Assembly: GCA_040779335.1 (NCBI GenBank)
Contig: JBFONV010000009.1
Span: 1 to 43,349 of the forward strand
DNA from: JBFONV01 sp040779335
GTDB taxonomy: Bacteria; Pseudomonadota; Gammaproteobacteria; Enterobacterales; Alteromonadaceae
Direction: 5' to 3'
DNA: 43,349 nucleotides
The notes beneath the pieces are model-generated. The model did not search any database and was not told the origin of the DNA. It saw nothing but the letters and a program-made list of their open reading frames with translations. A program made the translations under genes and the position numbers. Positions 24,680-32,871 of this stretch are shown one piece after another (positions within the stretch are counted from its first letter, which is position 1; each line of letters begins with the position of its first letter).

Positions 24680-24820
24680 TAGTGATTAATTTTAGGCTGG
24701 ATAAGCTCTTAATCTAAGTAACCTCAATATATAAAAGATCAAACATCTACGTTAGAATCTTTTTCCTCGTTCTATCTTGAACAATTTATTAATCTAGTTA
24801 ATTTTAAATGAGAATTGCGA

Positions 24821-25225
24821 ATGAAAGCTGAAGTAAAATGGGTAGGAGATGAACTCTTTATGGGGACATCCGAAAGTGGTCATACCGTAGTTTTAGATGC
24901 TAATGGAGGCTCACTGGCACCAAGCCCTTTAGAAAACGTACTAATTTCCTTAGGTGGTTGTTCATCGGTTGATGTCGTCAGTATCCTTGAAAAGTCTCGC
25001 CAGAACATAACCGGTTGTAAGGTAGAAATTTCCGGTACTCGGGTTGATTCAGTGCCTAAATTATTTTCAGATATCCATTTACATTTTGTAATATCGGGTC
25101 GGGATATCGGGGAAAAACACGTTAGTCGTGCAGTAAACTTATCGGCAGATAAGTATTGCTCTGTAGCATTAATGCTTAATAAAACGGTAAACATCACTCA
25201 CGACTATACGATAATGAATAGCTAG
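24821..25225 (+). CDS. OsmC/YhfA-family protein
   Basis: The product has about 134 residues. OsmC proteins reduce organic hydroperoxides via two cysteines. Here the first is in GGCSSVDVVSILEKSR (about residues 45-60) and the second in DKYCSVALML near the C-terminus, as in E. coli YhfA, so peroxidase-type activity is possible. The N-terminal strand MKAEVKWVGDELFMGTSESG is characteristic of the YhfA branch. ATG 24821 is preferred to TTG 24815. In E. coli the same gene lies beside prkB (and crp); here prkB is convergent on the other strand, conserving that neighbourhood. Confidence 0.88.
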   Translation: MKAEVKWVGDELFMGTSESGHTVVLDANGGSLAPSPLENVLISLGGCSSVDVVSILEKSRQNITGCKVEISGTRVDSVPKLFSDIHLHFVISGRDIGEKHVSRAVNLSADKYCSVALMLNKTVNITHDYTIMNS

Positions 25226-25242
25226 ATTTTTTCTTACACTTA

Positions 25243-25267
25243 GCTGAAAGAGGCTGGCTCTTTCAGC
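25243..25267. terminator. Hairpin between convergent genes
   Basis: GCTGAAAGAG and CTCTTTCAGC form a perfect 10-bp stem around GCTGG between the convergent OsmC-type gene and prkB. On the minus strand it is followed at a distance by AAGAAAAAA, and on the plus strand by an AT-rich stretch. It probably serves as a two-way transcript end. Confidence 0.6.
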
Positions 25268-25302
25268 AGTATAAACAAATTTTTGATAGCTAATGCTATT
25301 GC

Positions 25303-26202
25303 TTATAAATCACTCATCCAATCTAATTGTTTGTTCGCTTCGTTTTTTCTTTGGATCAAATCACTAATCAAAGGTGTTAATAGTAACTCCATCGCTAAGC
25401 CCATTTTACCACCGGGCACAACTAAAGTGTTTACACGTGACATGAAGGCACCATCGATCATGCTTAGATAATATGGAAAATCGACATTTTCGGCTTCACG
25501 AAAACGAATGACTACAAAGCTTTCGTCTAGACTTGGGATCGCTTTAGCACTAAATGGATTAGAAGTATCCACCGTAGGTACACGCTGAAAGTTGATGTGA
25601 GTACGAGAAAATTGTGGGGTAATAAACGAGATATAATCTTCCATACTGCGCACAATACTCGCAGTTACTGCTTCTCGGCTATGACCACGATGACTGGTAT
25701 CTCTGATAATCTTTTGGATCCATTCAAGGTTTACGATTGGCACCATACCAATAAGTAAATCTACATGCTGAGCAACGTTATTCTTTTCAGTAACTACGCC
25801 ACCATGTAAACCTTCGTAAAAGAGTAGATCTGTGCCTTCACCCAATTCTTCCCATGGTGTAAAAGTGCCTGGCATCTGATTGTACGGTACAGCCTCATCA
25901 AAAGTATGCAGATAGCGGCGCATTTTACCTCTACCGGTTTCTGAATAATCCTTAAAGAGTTTTTCTAATGAGTCAAAGTCATTAGCTTCATCACCGAAAT
26001 AGCTAATATTTCGACGTTCCTCTCGCGCCTTACGTTTTTCAAGATCCATCTCGGGTCTTGAATATCGATGAAAGCTATCCCCTTCAACGTTACTAGCGGT
26101 AATATCAAGCGATCTGAAAATATGTTCGAATGCTTCAGTCGTTGTCGATGTTCCGGCGCCTGAGGAGCCCGTAACAGCGATAATAGGATTTCGAGATGAC
26201 AT
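25303..26202 (-). CDS. prkB: PrkB, phosphoribulokinase-like protein
   Basis: The product has 299 residues and belongs to the phosphoribulokinase/uridine kinase P-loop family. The P-loop GSSGAGTSTTTEAF is at about residues 12-25, followed by VEGDSFHRYSRPEMDL, YEGLHGG (Walker B region), and the conserved basic RDTSHRGHSREAVTASI. No RuBisCO is visible, and PrkB in E. coli and Vibrio is a non-Calvin-cycle protein of uncertain substrate. ATG 26202 has AGG a few bases upstream. The gene lies downstream of the ribosomal terminator at 26298-26327, so it has its own promoter. Confidence 0.9.
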   Translation of the reverse strand: MSSRNPIIAVTGSSGAGTSTTTEAFEHIFRSLDITASNVEGDSFHRYSRPEMDLEKRKAREERRNISYFGDEANDFDSLEKLFKDYSETGRGKMRRYLHTFDEAVPYNQMPGTFTPWEELGEGTDLLFYEGLHGGVVTEKNNVAQHVDLLIGMVPIVNLEWIQKIIRDTSHRGHSREAVTASIVRSMEDYISFITPQFSRTHINFQRVPTVDTSNPFSAKAIPSLDESFVVIRFREAENVDFPYYLSMIDGAFMSRVNTLVVPGGKMGLAMELLLTPLISDLIQRKNEANKQLDWMSDL

Positions 26203-26297
26203 AGTCTAATAACCTGAAAATAAGTGAGTTAACGTTATACGAGGAAAGCGACACGGGGTCAAGTTTTGGTCTGCAACTACATATTAGTGACAAAAAA

Positions 26298-26327
26298 TAA
26301 AAAACGGAGCCGAGGCTCCGTTTTTAA
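26298..26327 (-). terminator. Terminator of the alpha ribosomal operon
   Basis: AAAAACGGAGCC and GGCTCCGTTTTT pair around GA, with T-runs on both sides (TTTTTTATTTTTT on the minus strand). It starts about 30 bases after the rplQ stop, as expected for the end of the rpsM-rplQ transcript. Confidence 0.93.
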
Positions 26328-26357
26328 TAGTGTGTAGTTAATTTAGCAAAAACTAAA

Positions 26358-26765
26358 TTATGCTTCTGCTGCTACTTCTTCAACCACTTCTGCTGCTTCT
26401 TCAACTGCAGGGCGGTCAACAAGTTCAACATAAGCCATAGGCGCTTTATCACCAGTACGGTAACCGCATTTCAAAATGCGCGTATAACCACCTGGACGTT
26501 CTTGGTAACGTGCACCAAGTTCGTTAAATAAAATACCAACTACTTCTTGATCTCTTGTACGAGCAAATGCCAAACGACGATTTGCTACGCTGTCGGTCTT
26601 AGCCAATGTAATTAATGGCTCTACAACGCGACGTAGTTCTTTAGCTTTAGCAACGGTAGTTTTAATAACGCCGTGCTTCACTAAAGAGCTTGCCATATTG
26701 CGGAACATCGCCTGGCGATGACTGCTATTACGGTTTAACTGGCGACCGCTTTTACGATGGCGCAT
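26358..26765 (-). CDS. rplQ: 50S ribosomal protein L17
   Basis: L17 binds 23S rRNA at the subunit surface near the tunnel exit. The 135 residues begin MRHRKSGRQLNRNSSHRQAM, the invariant L17 start, with GYTRILKC and RTGDKAPMAYVELVDRP later. The C-terminus adds an acidic Glu/Val/Ala-rich tail of about 16 residues (EEAAEVVEEVAAEA), common in gammaproteobacteria. It is the last gene of the alpha operon, starting 41 bases after rpoA. Confidence 0.98.
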   Translation of the reverse strand: MRHRKSGRQLNRNSSHRQAMFRNMASSLVKHGVIKTTVAKAKELRRVVEPLITLAKTDSVANRRLAFARTRDQEVVGILFNELGARYQERPGGYTRILKCGYRTGDKAPMAYVELVDRPAVEEAAEVVEEVAAEA

Positions 26766-26806
26766 AAGTTAATCCTTATCTCAACTGTTAAAAAACGATG
26801 ATCGAC

Positions 26807-27796
26807 TTAGTCGTTATCAGCAATGCTTTCTGGTGGCCAGTTTTCTAGGCGCATACCTAGAGACAAACCACGCGACGCTAACACGTCTTTAATTTCAGTC
26901 AAAGACTTCTTACCTAAATTAGGTGTTTTAAGAAGCTCGACTTCAGCACGCTGTACTAAATCGCCAATATATTGAATTGCTTCTGCTTTTAAGCAGTTCG
27001 CTGAACGAACAGTAAGCTCAAGATCATCAACTGGGCGAAGCAAAATAGGATCAAACAGTGGTTTTTCCTCTTTTTGCTCTACTTCAGTAACGTCTCTTAG
27101 CTCTACAAACGCATCTAGCTGTTCAGCTAAAATAGTTGAAGCTCGACGAATGGCTTCTTCTGGATCTAATGTACCATTAGTTTCCATATCAAGAACCAAT
27201 TTGTCTAAGTCTGTACGTTGTTCAACACGCGCAGAATCAACATCATAGGCAATTCTTACAACTGGACTGAATGAAGCGTCAACTAACAAACGTCCAATTG
27301 CACGATCTTCTTCCTCGGCATTGCGTCGAGTAGAAGCAGGCACATAACCACGTCCCATTTCTACTTTAATGCGCATACTGATAGAACCGTCACCTGTTAG
27401 GTGGCAGATAACATGATCAGGGTTTGCAATTTCTACATCGCCATCATGTTGTATATCAGCAGCCGTTACAGGGCCTTCACCAGACTTAGTTAACGTAAGA
27501 ACGGCTTCATTTTTGCCTTCTAACTTAACAGCAAGTCCTTTAAGGTTTAACAGTATTTCGATGATGTCTTCTTGTACACCTTCTTTACTACTGTACTCAT
27601 GTAATACACCGTCGATCTCAACTTCAGTTACGGCACAACCCGGCATTGAAGATAAAAGAATGCGGCGTAACGCATTACCTAAAGTGTGACCAAAACCACG
27701 TTCTAATGGTTCTAAAGTTACCTTAGCACGACTCGCACTAACGGTCTCGATATCAACTAAGCGTGGTCTTAAGAATTCGGTTACAGAACCCTGCAT
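26807..27796 (-). CDS. rpoA: RNA polymerase subunit alpha
   Basis: The alpha subunit dimerises to seed RNA polymerase assembly and binds UP elements and activators. It has 329 residues, the E. coli length. The N-terminal domain (1-235) holds EPLERGFGHTLGNALRRILLSSM with the assembly interface. A flexible linker at about 236-249 leads into the C-terminal domain (250-329), which contains LRPVDDLELTVRSANCLKAE and TPNLGKKSLTEIKDVLASRGL, the DNA-contact helices. GAGAGGAC precedes ATG 27796. Confidence 0.99.
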   Translation of the reverse strand: MQGSVTEFLRPRLVDIETVSASRAKVTLEPLERGFGHTLGNALRRILLSSMPGCAVTEVEIDGVLHEYSSKEGVQEDIIEILLNLKGLAVKLEGKNEAVLTLTKSGEGPVTAADIQHDGDVEIANPDHVICHLTGDGSISMRIKVEMGRGYVPASTRRNAEEEDRAIGRLLVDASFSPVVRIAYDVDSARVEQRTDLDKLVLDMETNGTLDPEEAIRRASTILAEQLDAFVELRDVTEVEQKEEKPLFDPILLRPVDDLELTVRSANCLKAEAIQYIGDLVQRAEVELLKTPNLGKKSLTEIKDVLASRGLSLGMRLENWPPESIADND

Positions 27797-27820
27797 TATG
27801 TCCTCTCTTAAAGTGCAACT

Positions 27821-28441
27821 TTACTTAGAGTAAAGTTCAACAATCAACTGTTCATTAATTTCGGCAGACAAGTCAGAACGATCTGGAATGCGTTTGAAGA
27901 CGCCTTCCAATTTCTTGTTGTCTACTTCTACCCAGACTGGCTTCTCACGTTGCTCAGCTAATTCTAAAGCAGCGATGATACGTGCTTGAGTTTTAGATTT
28001 TTCACGAACAGAAACCACATCTTCAGCTTTAACAGTGAAAGATGGAATATTAACTACAACGCCGTTTACAACGATAGCTTTATGGCTAACGAGTTGACGA
28101 GCTTCAGCACGAGTGCTTGCAAAACCCATACGGTAAACAACATTATCTAAACGCTTCTCTAAAAGTTGTAACAAGTTTTCACCTGTATTACCTTTTAGAC
28201 GAGCTGCTTCTTTATAGTAGTTACGGAATTGCTTTTCAAGCACTCCATAAATACGACGAACTTTTTGTTTTTCACGAAGCTGAACACCATAGTCAGACAA
28301 ACGACCGCGACGGGCGCCATGTTGACCTGGGATAGTTTCGATTTTACATTTAGTGTCAATTGCTCTAACACCGCTTTTAAGGAACAAATCTGTACCTTCG
28401 CGGCGGCTAAGCTTTAACTTAGGACCTAAATATCTAGCCAT
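27821..28441 (-). CDS. rpsD: 30S ribosomal protein S4
   Basis: S4 nucleates 30S assembly on 16S rRNA and, in enterobacteria, represses translation of its own operon by binding the rpsM leader. It has 206 residues: MARYLGPKLKLSRREGTDL, then a single cysteine (C32), not the zinc-binding set, and the S4 RNA-binding domain LEKRLDNVVYRMGFASTRAEARQLV. The start of the rpsM transcript (29223-29305) resembles the S4 target, so feedback control is plausible here. Confidence 0.99.
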   Translation of the reverse strand: MARYLGPKLKLSRREGTDLFLKSGVRAIDTKCKIETIPGQHGARRGRLSDYGVQLREKQKVRRIYGVLEKQFRNYYKEAARLKGNTGENLLQLLEKRLDNVVYRMGFASTRAEARQLVSHKAIVVNGVVVNIPSFTVKAEDVVSVREKSKTQARIIAALELAEQREKPVWVEVDNKKLEGVFKRIPDRSDLSAEINEQLIVELYSK

Positions 28442-28462
28442 GTTCTTTCTCCAACTATCCTA

Positions 28463-28852
28463 TTAAACGCGACGTTTCTTAGGAGGACGACAACCATTAT
28501 GAGGAATCGGTGTTACGTCAGTAATGTTGGTGATTTTAAAACCAGCAGCATTTAAAGCACGGATAGCAGATTCACGACCTGGACCCGGACCTTTAACGAA
28601 CACTTCAATATTCTTCAAGCCAAACTCTTGTGCAGCTTTACCAGCACGATCTGCAGCTACTTGCGCAGCAAAAGGAGTAGATTTACGTGAACCACGGAAA
28701 CCTGAACCACCAGCAGTCGCCCAAGACAAAGCATTACCTTGACGATCAGTAAGAGTTACGATTGTGTTGTTGAAAGATGCATGGATATGAGCCATGCCAT
28801 CAGCAACTTGTTTTTTTACGCGTTTACGCGTACGTACAGGTGTTTTAGCCAT
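28463..28852 (-). CDS. rpsK: 30S ribosomal protein S11
   Basis: S11 lies on the 30S platform and helps shape the E-site and mRNA path. The 129 residues show VADGMAHIHASFNNTIVTLTD, GSRKSTPFAAQ, and the C-terminal DVTPIPHNGCRPPKKRRV block, all diagnostic. It starts 13 bases after rpsM and precedes rpsD by 21 bases in the alpha operon. Confidence 0.99.
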   Translation of the reverse strand: MAKTPVRTRKRVKKQVADGMAHIHASFNNTIVTLTDRQGNALSWATAGGSGFRGSRKSTPFAAQVAADRAGKAAQEFGLKNIEVFVKGPGPGRESAIRALNAAGFKITNITDVTPIPHNGCRPPKKRRV

Positions 28853-28865
28853 TGTCTAGTTCCTC

Positions 28866-29222
28866 TTACTTCTTAATTGGCTTACGAGGACCTTTACGTG
28901 TGCGCGCATTAGTTTTAGTGCGTTGACCACGTAGAGGAAGACTGCGACGGTGACGAATGCCACGGAAACAACCTAAATCCATAAGACGTTTAATGTTCAT
29001 TGAAACTTCACGGCGTAAATCACCTTCTACGGTGTATTTATCCACTTCAGCACGAAGCACATCAATTTGAGCTTCGTCTAATTCACTGATCTTAGTAGTT
29101 TCTGCGATACCTGATGCTGCACAAATCGCTTTTGCGCGTGTTGCACCGATACCGTAGATGGCAGTAATGGCGATTACTGCATGCTTACGATCAGGGATGT
29201 TAATGCCAGCGATACGGGCCAC
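28866..29222 (-). CDS. rpsM: 30S ribosomal protein S13
   Basis: S13 sits on the 30S head, contacts the P-site tRNA and bridges to the 50S subunit. From GTG 29222 the 118 residues begin MARIAGINIPDRKHAVIAI and end in the basic RGQRTKTNARTRKGPRKPIK. An upstream ATG at 29228 is only two codons away but touches the AGGAG site, whereas GTG 29222 is eight bases from it; E. coli rpsM also uses GTG here. It is the first gene of the alpha operon and the target of its likely S4 feedback. Confidence 0.97.
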   Translation of the reverse strand: MARIAGINIPDRKHAVIAITAIYGIGATRAKAICAASGIAETTKISELDEAQIDVLRAEVDKYTVEGDLRREVSMNIKRLMDLGCFRGIRHRRSLPLRGQRTKTNARTRKGPRKPIKK

Positions 29223-29305
29223 TAACACATCTCCTATTCAAAATTAAAATTAACCGGTTGAAAAGCCCGTTAGGATACTCAACCAGCGACTTGTTTGCAA
29301 ATCGA
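29223..29305 (-). promoter_or_regulatory. Alpha-operon leader, probable S4-binding autoregulatory element
   Basis: On the minus strand the leader contains TTGAGTATCCT, then AACGGGCTTTTCA and finally AGGAG before the GTG start. From memory these blocks match the E. coli alpha-operon ribosome-binding-site pseudoknot (Rfam Alpha_RBS), bound by S4. The length of about 80 bases and the GTG start also agree. The complete pseudoknot pairing was not folded here. Confidence 0.8.
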
Positions 29306-29311
29306 AGCGGC

Positions 29312-29317
29312 ATTATA
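29312..29317 (-). promoter_or_regulatory. -10 box of the alpha-operon promoter
   Basis: TATAAT on the minus strand, directly preceded by CTG, lies between rpmJ and rpsM, at the right distance for the leader that starts near 29305. The -35 region is weak (GTAGCA at 29335-29340). This fits an internal promoter that serves rpsM onward. Confidence 0.6.
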
Positions 29318-29350
29318 CAGAATTATCTGCATAATGCTACTTCTTAAAGA

Positions 29351-29464
29351 TTAGCCTTGTCTTTGCTTGTGCTTTGGTTCGCTACAAATTACTCGAACTA
29401 CACCTGCGCGTTTTACAACTTTACAGTTACGACAAATCTTCTTTACGGATGCACGAACTTTCAT
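29351..29464 (-). CDS. rpmJ: 50S ribosomal protein L36
   Basis: L36 is a small zinc-finger protein of the 50S subunit. The 37 residues run from MKVRASVKKICRNCKVVK to the basic KHKQRQG end. Cysteines at positions 11, 14 and 27 and a histidine at 32 form the usual zinc ribbon. It starts 29 bases after secY and ends the spc operon, in the classical position. Confidence 0.98.
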   Translation of the reverse strand: MKVRASVKKICRNCKVVKRAGVVRVICSEPKHKQRQG

Positions 29465-29493
29465 TTTATACTCCGTTAATTAACGTCAGCGCC

Positions 29494-30819
29494 CTAGCGG
29501 CCATAGCCTTTTAGGTTCGCTTTTTTAAGCACATTATCATATTGATGAGACATCAAATGCGTTTGTACTTGTGCCATAAAGTCCATGATAACTACCACAA
29601 TAATAAGTAGTGATGTGCCACCAAAATAGAACTGAACGTCCCAAGCGATGATCATGAACTGAGGTACTAAACAAATAAAGGTAATATACATCGCGCCCGC
29701 AAGGGTTAAGCGTGTCATCACTTTATCGATATATCTAGACGTTTGTTCTCCAGGACGGATCCCAGGGATAAACGCACCAGACTTTTTAAGGTTATCTGCT
29801 GTTTCACGCGGATTGAAAACAAGTGCCGTGTAAAAGAAACAGAAAAATATTATTGCCGCAGCTAACAACATCACGTACAAAGGCTGACCTGGAGAAATAG
29901 CAATAGATACTTCTTGTAGGAAATCAGCAACCATACCATCACCTTGACCGAACCAGCTCGCAAGCGTGCCAGGGAACAAGATAATGCTTGATGCGAAAAT
30001 AGGTGGAATTACACCTGCCATATTAACTTTAAGCGGTAGATGCGTGCTTTGAGCAGCAAATACTTTACGACCTTGTTGACGCTTCGCATAGTTAACAACA
30101 ATACGTCGTTGACCACGTTCAACAAATACAACAAAGAAAGTTACAGCAAATACAATCACGCCCATTAGCAATAATACTAATAAGTGCAATTCACCTTGAC
30201 GCGCCATTTCTGCTGTTTGACCAACAGCAGATGGCATACCAGCTACTATACCTGCAAATATTATGATAGAAATACCGTTACCAATACCACGCTCAGTAAT
30301 TTGCTCACCTAACCACATCAAAAACATGGTACCAGTTACCAAACTAACAACCGCGGCAAAGTAGAAACTAAAGCCAGCGTTCATCACTAGCCCTGGCATC
30401 ATACCCGGTAAACTTTTTGCTATCGCAATAGATTGTACAGTAGCCAATACTAAAGTGCCGTAGCGGGTATATTGACTGATTTTACGACGTCCAGCTTCAC
30501 CTTCTTTCTTAAGCTCTGCCATCGCGGGATGAACCACGGTTAACAATTGCATAATAATTGAAGCTGAAATGTACGGCATAATACCTAAAGCCAATACTGA
30601 GGCTCGCTCAAGAGCACCACCGGAGAACATGTTAAACATTTCTACGATGGTCCCTTTTTGTTGTTCAAACAACTGAGCTAATACAGCGGCGTCAATACCA
30701 GGGATCGGCACGAATGATCCTAAACGAAACACTATTAGTGCTCCGAATACAAACCATAATCTTTGCTTAAGCTCAGACAATCCGCCTTGCGCTTTATTAT
30801 CCATTCCTGGTGTAGCCAT
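29494..30819 (-). CDS. secY: Protein translocase subunit SecY
   Basis: SecY forms the protein-conducting channel of the inner membrane with SecE and SecG. The 441 residues carry ten hydrophobic segments. Recognisable blocks are LSELKQRLWFVFGALIVFRLGSFVPIPGID in parts, the plug-region MFNMFSGGALERASVLALGIMPYISASIIMQLL pieces, RGIGNGISIIIFAG and the C-terminal loop RETADNLKKSGAFIPGIRPG, which contacts the ribosome and SecA. It lies between rplO and rpmJ, the standard spc order. Confidence 0.99.
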   Translation of the reverse strand: MATPGMDNKAQGGLSELKQRLWFVFGALIVFRLGSFVPIPGIDAAVLAQLFEQQKGTIVEMFNMFSGGALERASVLALGIMPYISASIIMQLLTVVHPAMAELKKEGEAGRRKISQYTRYGTLVLATVQSIAIAKSLPGMMPGLVMNAGFSFYFAAVVSLVTGTMFLMWLGEQITERGIGNGISIIIFAGIVAGMPSAVGQTAEMARQGELHLLVLLLMGVIVFAVTFFVVFVERGQRRIVVNYAKRQQGRKVFAAQSTHLPLKVNMAGVIPPIFASSIILFPGTLASWFGQGDGMVADFLQEVSIAISPGQPLYVMLLAAAIIFFCFFYTALVFNPRETADNLKKSGAFIPGIRPGEQTSRYIDKVMTRLTLAGAMYITFICLVPQFMIIAWDVQFYFGGTSLLIIVVVIMDFMAQVQTHLMSHQYDNVLKKANLKGYGR

Positions 30820-30827
30820 AATCTGTA

Positions 30828-31262
30828 CTATTCCTCGATCTTGCCGCCAGCAGCTTCAATTGCTGCACGTGCACCTTTAGTAACACCTAAACCACGAACC
30901 GTAATAGGACGGTTTATTTCACCAGACAACATAATTTTTGCTGTCTCGATGTTACGTGTAATTAGGTTAGCGTCTTTAAGCGCGTGAATATCAACAACAT
31001 CACCTGTAATACTATTTAGTTCATGTAAACGTACTTCAGCGCGAACTAAAGATTTACGTGACGTGAAACCAAATTTAGGTAAACGTTGTTTCAATGGCAT
31101 TTGACCACCTTCAAAACCAGGACGTACACTACCGCCAGAACGAGATTTCTGACCTTTGTGACCACGACCACCAGTTTTACCGATGCCTGAACCAATACCA
31201 CGACCACAGCGCTTCTTAGCTGTTTTTGATCCTGGTGCAGGAGATAATGTATTTAAATGCAT
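30828..31262 (-). CDS. rplO: 50S ribosomal protein L15
   Basis: L15 is a late-assembly protein of the 50S subunit. The 144 residues show MHLNTLSPAPGSKTAKKRCG, the Gly/Arg-rich GRGIGSGIGKTGGRGHKGQKSR extension that threads into rRNA, then GGQMPLKQRLPKFGF and a folded C-terminal domain ending GKIEE. It starts three bases after rpmD and precedes secY by eight. Confidence 0.99.
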   Translation of the reverse strand: MHLNTLSPAPGSKTAKKRCGRGIGSGIGKTGGRGHKGQKSRSGGSVRPGFEGGQMPLKQRLPKFGFTSRKSLVRAEVRLHELNSITGDVVDIHALKDANLITRNIETAKIMLSGEINRPITVRGLGVTKGARAAIEAAGGKIEE

Positions 31263-31265
31263 AAC

Positions 31266-31445
31266 TTAATCCTCCACCTTAATCATGTAAGATACTTGAT
31301 TAATCATACCACGTACAGAAGGAGTGTCTTCTAACTCAACTGTATGACGAATACGACGTAAACCAAGACCTTTTAATGTAGCTCTATGCTTCGGCAAACG
31401 ACCGATAGAACTTTTAACTTGAGTTACTTTAACTGTTTTAGCCAT
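31266..31445 (-). CDS. rpmD: 50S ribosomal protein L30
   Basis: L30 is a small 50S protein found only in part of the bacteria. The 59 residues from ATG 31445 read MAKTVKVTQVKSSIGRLPKH and include GLGLRRIRHTVELEDTPSVRGM, the core L30 motif. The frame is open to a TTG at 31451, but GGGG ahead of ATG 31445 and the family start support the shorter form. It lies six bases after rpsE. Confidence 0.98.
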   Translation of the reverse strand: MAKTVKVTQVKSSIGRLPKHRATLKGLGLRRIRHTVELEDTPSVRGMINQVSYMIKVED

Positions 31446-31451
31446 GTTCAA

Positions 31452-31955
31452 TTACCCCAAGATGTCTGCAACGCTTTTACCACGTTTAGCTGCAACAGCT
31501 TCAGGCGAATGCATATTCGCAAGAGCAGAAACAGTAGCGCGGACTACGTTGATTGGGTTAGTAGAACCGTATGCTTTTGACAATACGTTCTGAACGCCTG
31601 CAACTTCAAGTACTGCACGCATCGCGCCACCGGCGATGATACCTGTACCTTCAGAAGCTGGTTGCATATATACCTTAGAACCAGAATGACGACCCTTAAT
31701 AGGGTGTTGAAGAGTAGTACCCTTCAAGTCAACTGTTACTAAGTTGCGACGAGCCTTTTCCATTGCTTTTTGGATTGCAGCAGGAACTTCACGTGCCTTA
31801 CCGTAACCAAAACCAACACGACCGTTGCCATCACCAACTACAGTTAGTGCTGTGAAACTGAATATGCGACCACCTTTAACCACTTTTGAAACACGGTTAA
31901 CTGCGATCAACTTTTCAGCTAAATCACTTTGTTGTGAGTTTTCTTGATTAGCCAT
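31452..31955 (-). CDS. rpsE: 30S ribosomal protein S5
   Basis: S5 is at the mRNA entry channel and influences decoding fidelity. The product of about 167 residues has the N-terminal RNA-binding domain LAEKLIAVNRVSKVVKGGRIF, then GDGNGRVGFGYGKAREVPAAI, and the C-terminal half with AGGAMRAVLEVAGVQNVLSK. Starts at 31955 or 31958 (tandem ATGs) or TTG 31961 are possible; the second ATG has the best spacing (six) from AGGGG. Confidence 0.98.
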   Translation of the reverse strand: MANQENSQQSDLAEKLIAVNRVSKVVKGGRIFSFTALTVVGDGNGRVGFGYGKAREVPAAIQKAMEKARRNLVTVDLKGTTLQHPIKGRHSGSKVYMQPASEGTGIIAGGAMRAVLEVAGVQNVLSKAYGSTNPINVVRATVSALANMHSPEAVAAKRGKSVADILG

Positions 31956-31964
31956 CATCAACCC

Positions 31965-32318
31965 CTAGAACTGAAGACCAGCTTCACGAGCTGCATCTGC
32001 TAACGCTTTTACGCGACCATGGTAACGGAAACCTGAACGGTCAAAAGCAACAGTAGTGATGCCTTTAGCTACAGCACGTTCTGCGATAGCTTTACCTACA
32101 GCCGTAGCTGCTTCAACGTTACCCGTTTTCTTTAACTGAGCACTAACTTCTTTATCTAAAGTAGACGCTGCTGCGATTACTTCAGAACCAGTTGGAGCGA
32201 TCAATTGCGCGTAAATGTGGCGAGGAGTACGGTGAACGACTAAACGATTCGCACCCAGCTCGCTAATTTTTGCACGAGCGCGTTTAGCGCGGCGCAAACG
32301 AGATGTTTTCTTATCCAT
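31965..32318 (-). CDS. rplR: 50S ribosomal protein L18
   Basis: L18 carries 5S rRNA into the 50S subunit with L5 and L25. The 117 residues have a basic N-terminus (MDKKTSRLRRAKRARAKISE), the RLVVHRTPRHIYAQLI strand, and the end FDRSGFRYHGRVKALADAAREAGLQF in two blocks, matching the family. It sits between rplF and rpsE in the spc operon. Confidence 0.99.
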   Translation of the reverse strand: MDKKTSRLRRAKRARAKISELGANRLVVHRTPRHIYAQLIAPTGSEVIAAASTLDKEVSAQLKKTGNVEAATAVGKAIAERAVAKGITTVAFDRSGFRYHGRVKALADAAREAGLQF

Positions 32319-32327
32319 CGTATTACC

Positions 32328-32861
32328 CTACTTTTTCTTAGCTTCTTTACGGCGTACATTTTCGTCACTATAACGAATACCTTTACCTTTATAAGGCTCA
32401 GGCTTACGATATGCACGAATGTTTGCAGCAACTTGACCAACCGCCTGCTTGTCAGCGCCTTTCAGCACGATTTCAGTTTGGCTAGGAGTTTCAACAGTGA
32501 TCCCTTCAGGAATCGCGTGGTCTACTGGGTGAGAAAAACCAAGAGATAAATTTAAATTTTTACCTGCAGCTTTCGCACGGTAACCAACACCGTTTAAAAC
32601 TAATCTTTTTTCAAAACCTTTACTAACACCTTCAATCATATTATTGATTAAAGCACGTGCAGTACCGGCTTGAGCCCAAGAAGCTTTATCATCACTTGCA
32701 ACAGTAGTTTTGATTACGTTTTCTTCTTGAGAAATTGTAACTAAACCATTTACAGTGTGCGATAATTCGCCAATAGGACCTTTTACTTTAATGTCTTGAC
32801 CTGACAACGTAACAGTAACGCCAGCAGGAACTTCGACAGGTGCTTTTGCAACACGAGACAT
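32328..32861 (-). CDS. rplF: 50S ribosomal protein L6
   Basis: L6 stabilises the factor-binding region near the sarcin-ricin loop. The 177 residues hold two related domains: the first with VTVTLSGQDIKVKGPIGEL, the second with NGVGYRAKAAGKNLNLSLGFSHP in two blocks and the C-terminal PEPYKGKGIRYSDENVRRKEAKKK region. It lies ten bases downstream of rpsH. Confidence 0.99.
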   Translation of the reverse strand: MSRVAKAPVEVPAGVTVTLSGQDIKVKGPIGELSHTVNGLVTISQEENVIKTTVASDDKASWAQAGTARALINNMIEGVSKGFEKRLVLNGVGYRAKAAGKNLNLSLGFSHPVDHAIPEGITVETPSQTEIVLKGADKQAVGQVAANIRAYRKPEPYKGKGIRYSDENVRRKEAKKK

Positions 32862-32871
32862 AATTCGCTCC

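Noticed and set aside
25303..26202. Calvin-cycle phosphoribulokinase
   Set aside because: No RuBisCO or other Calvin genes are visible, and the neighbourhood matches the non-autotrophic prkB of E. coli and Vibrio.
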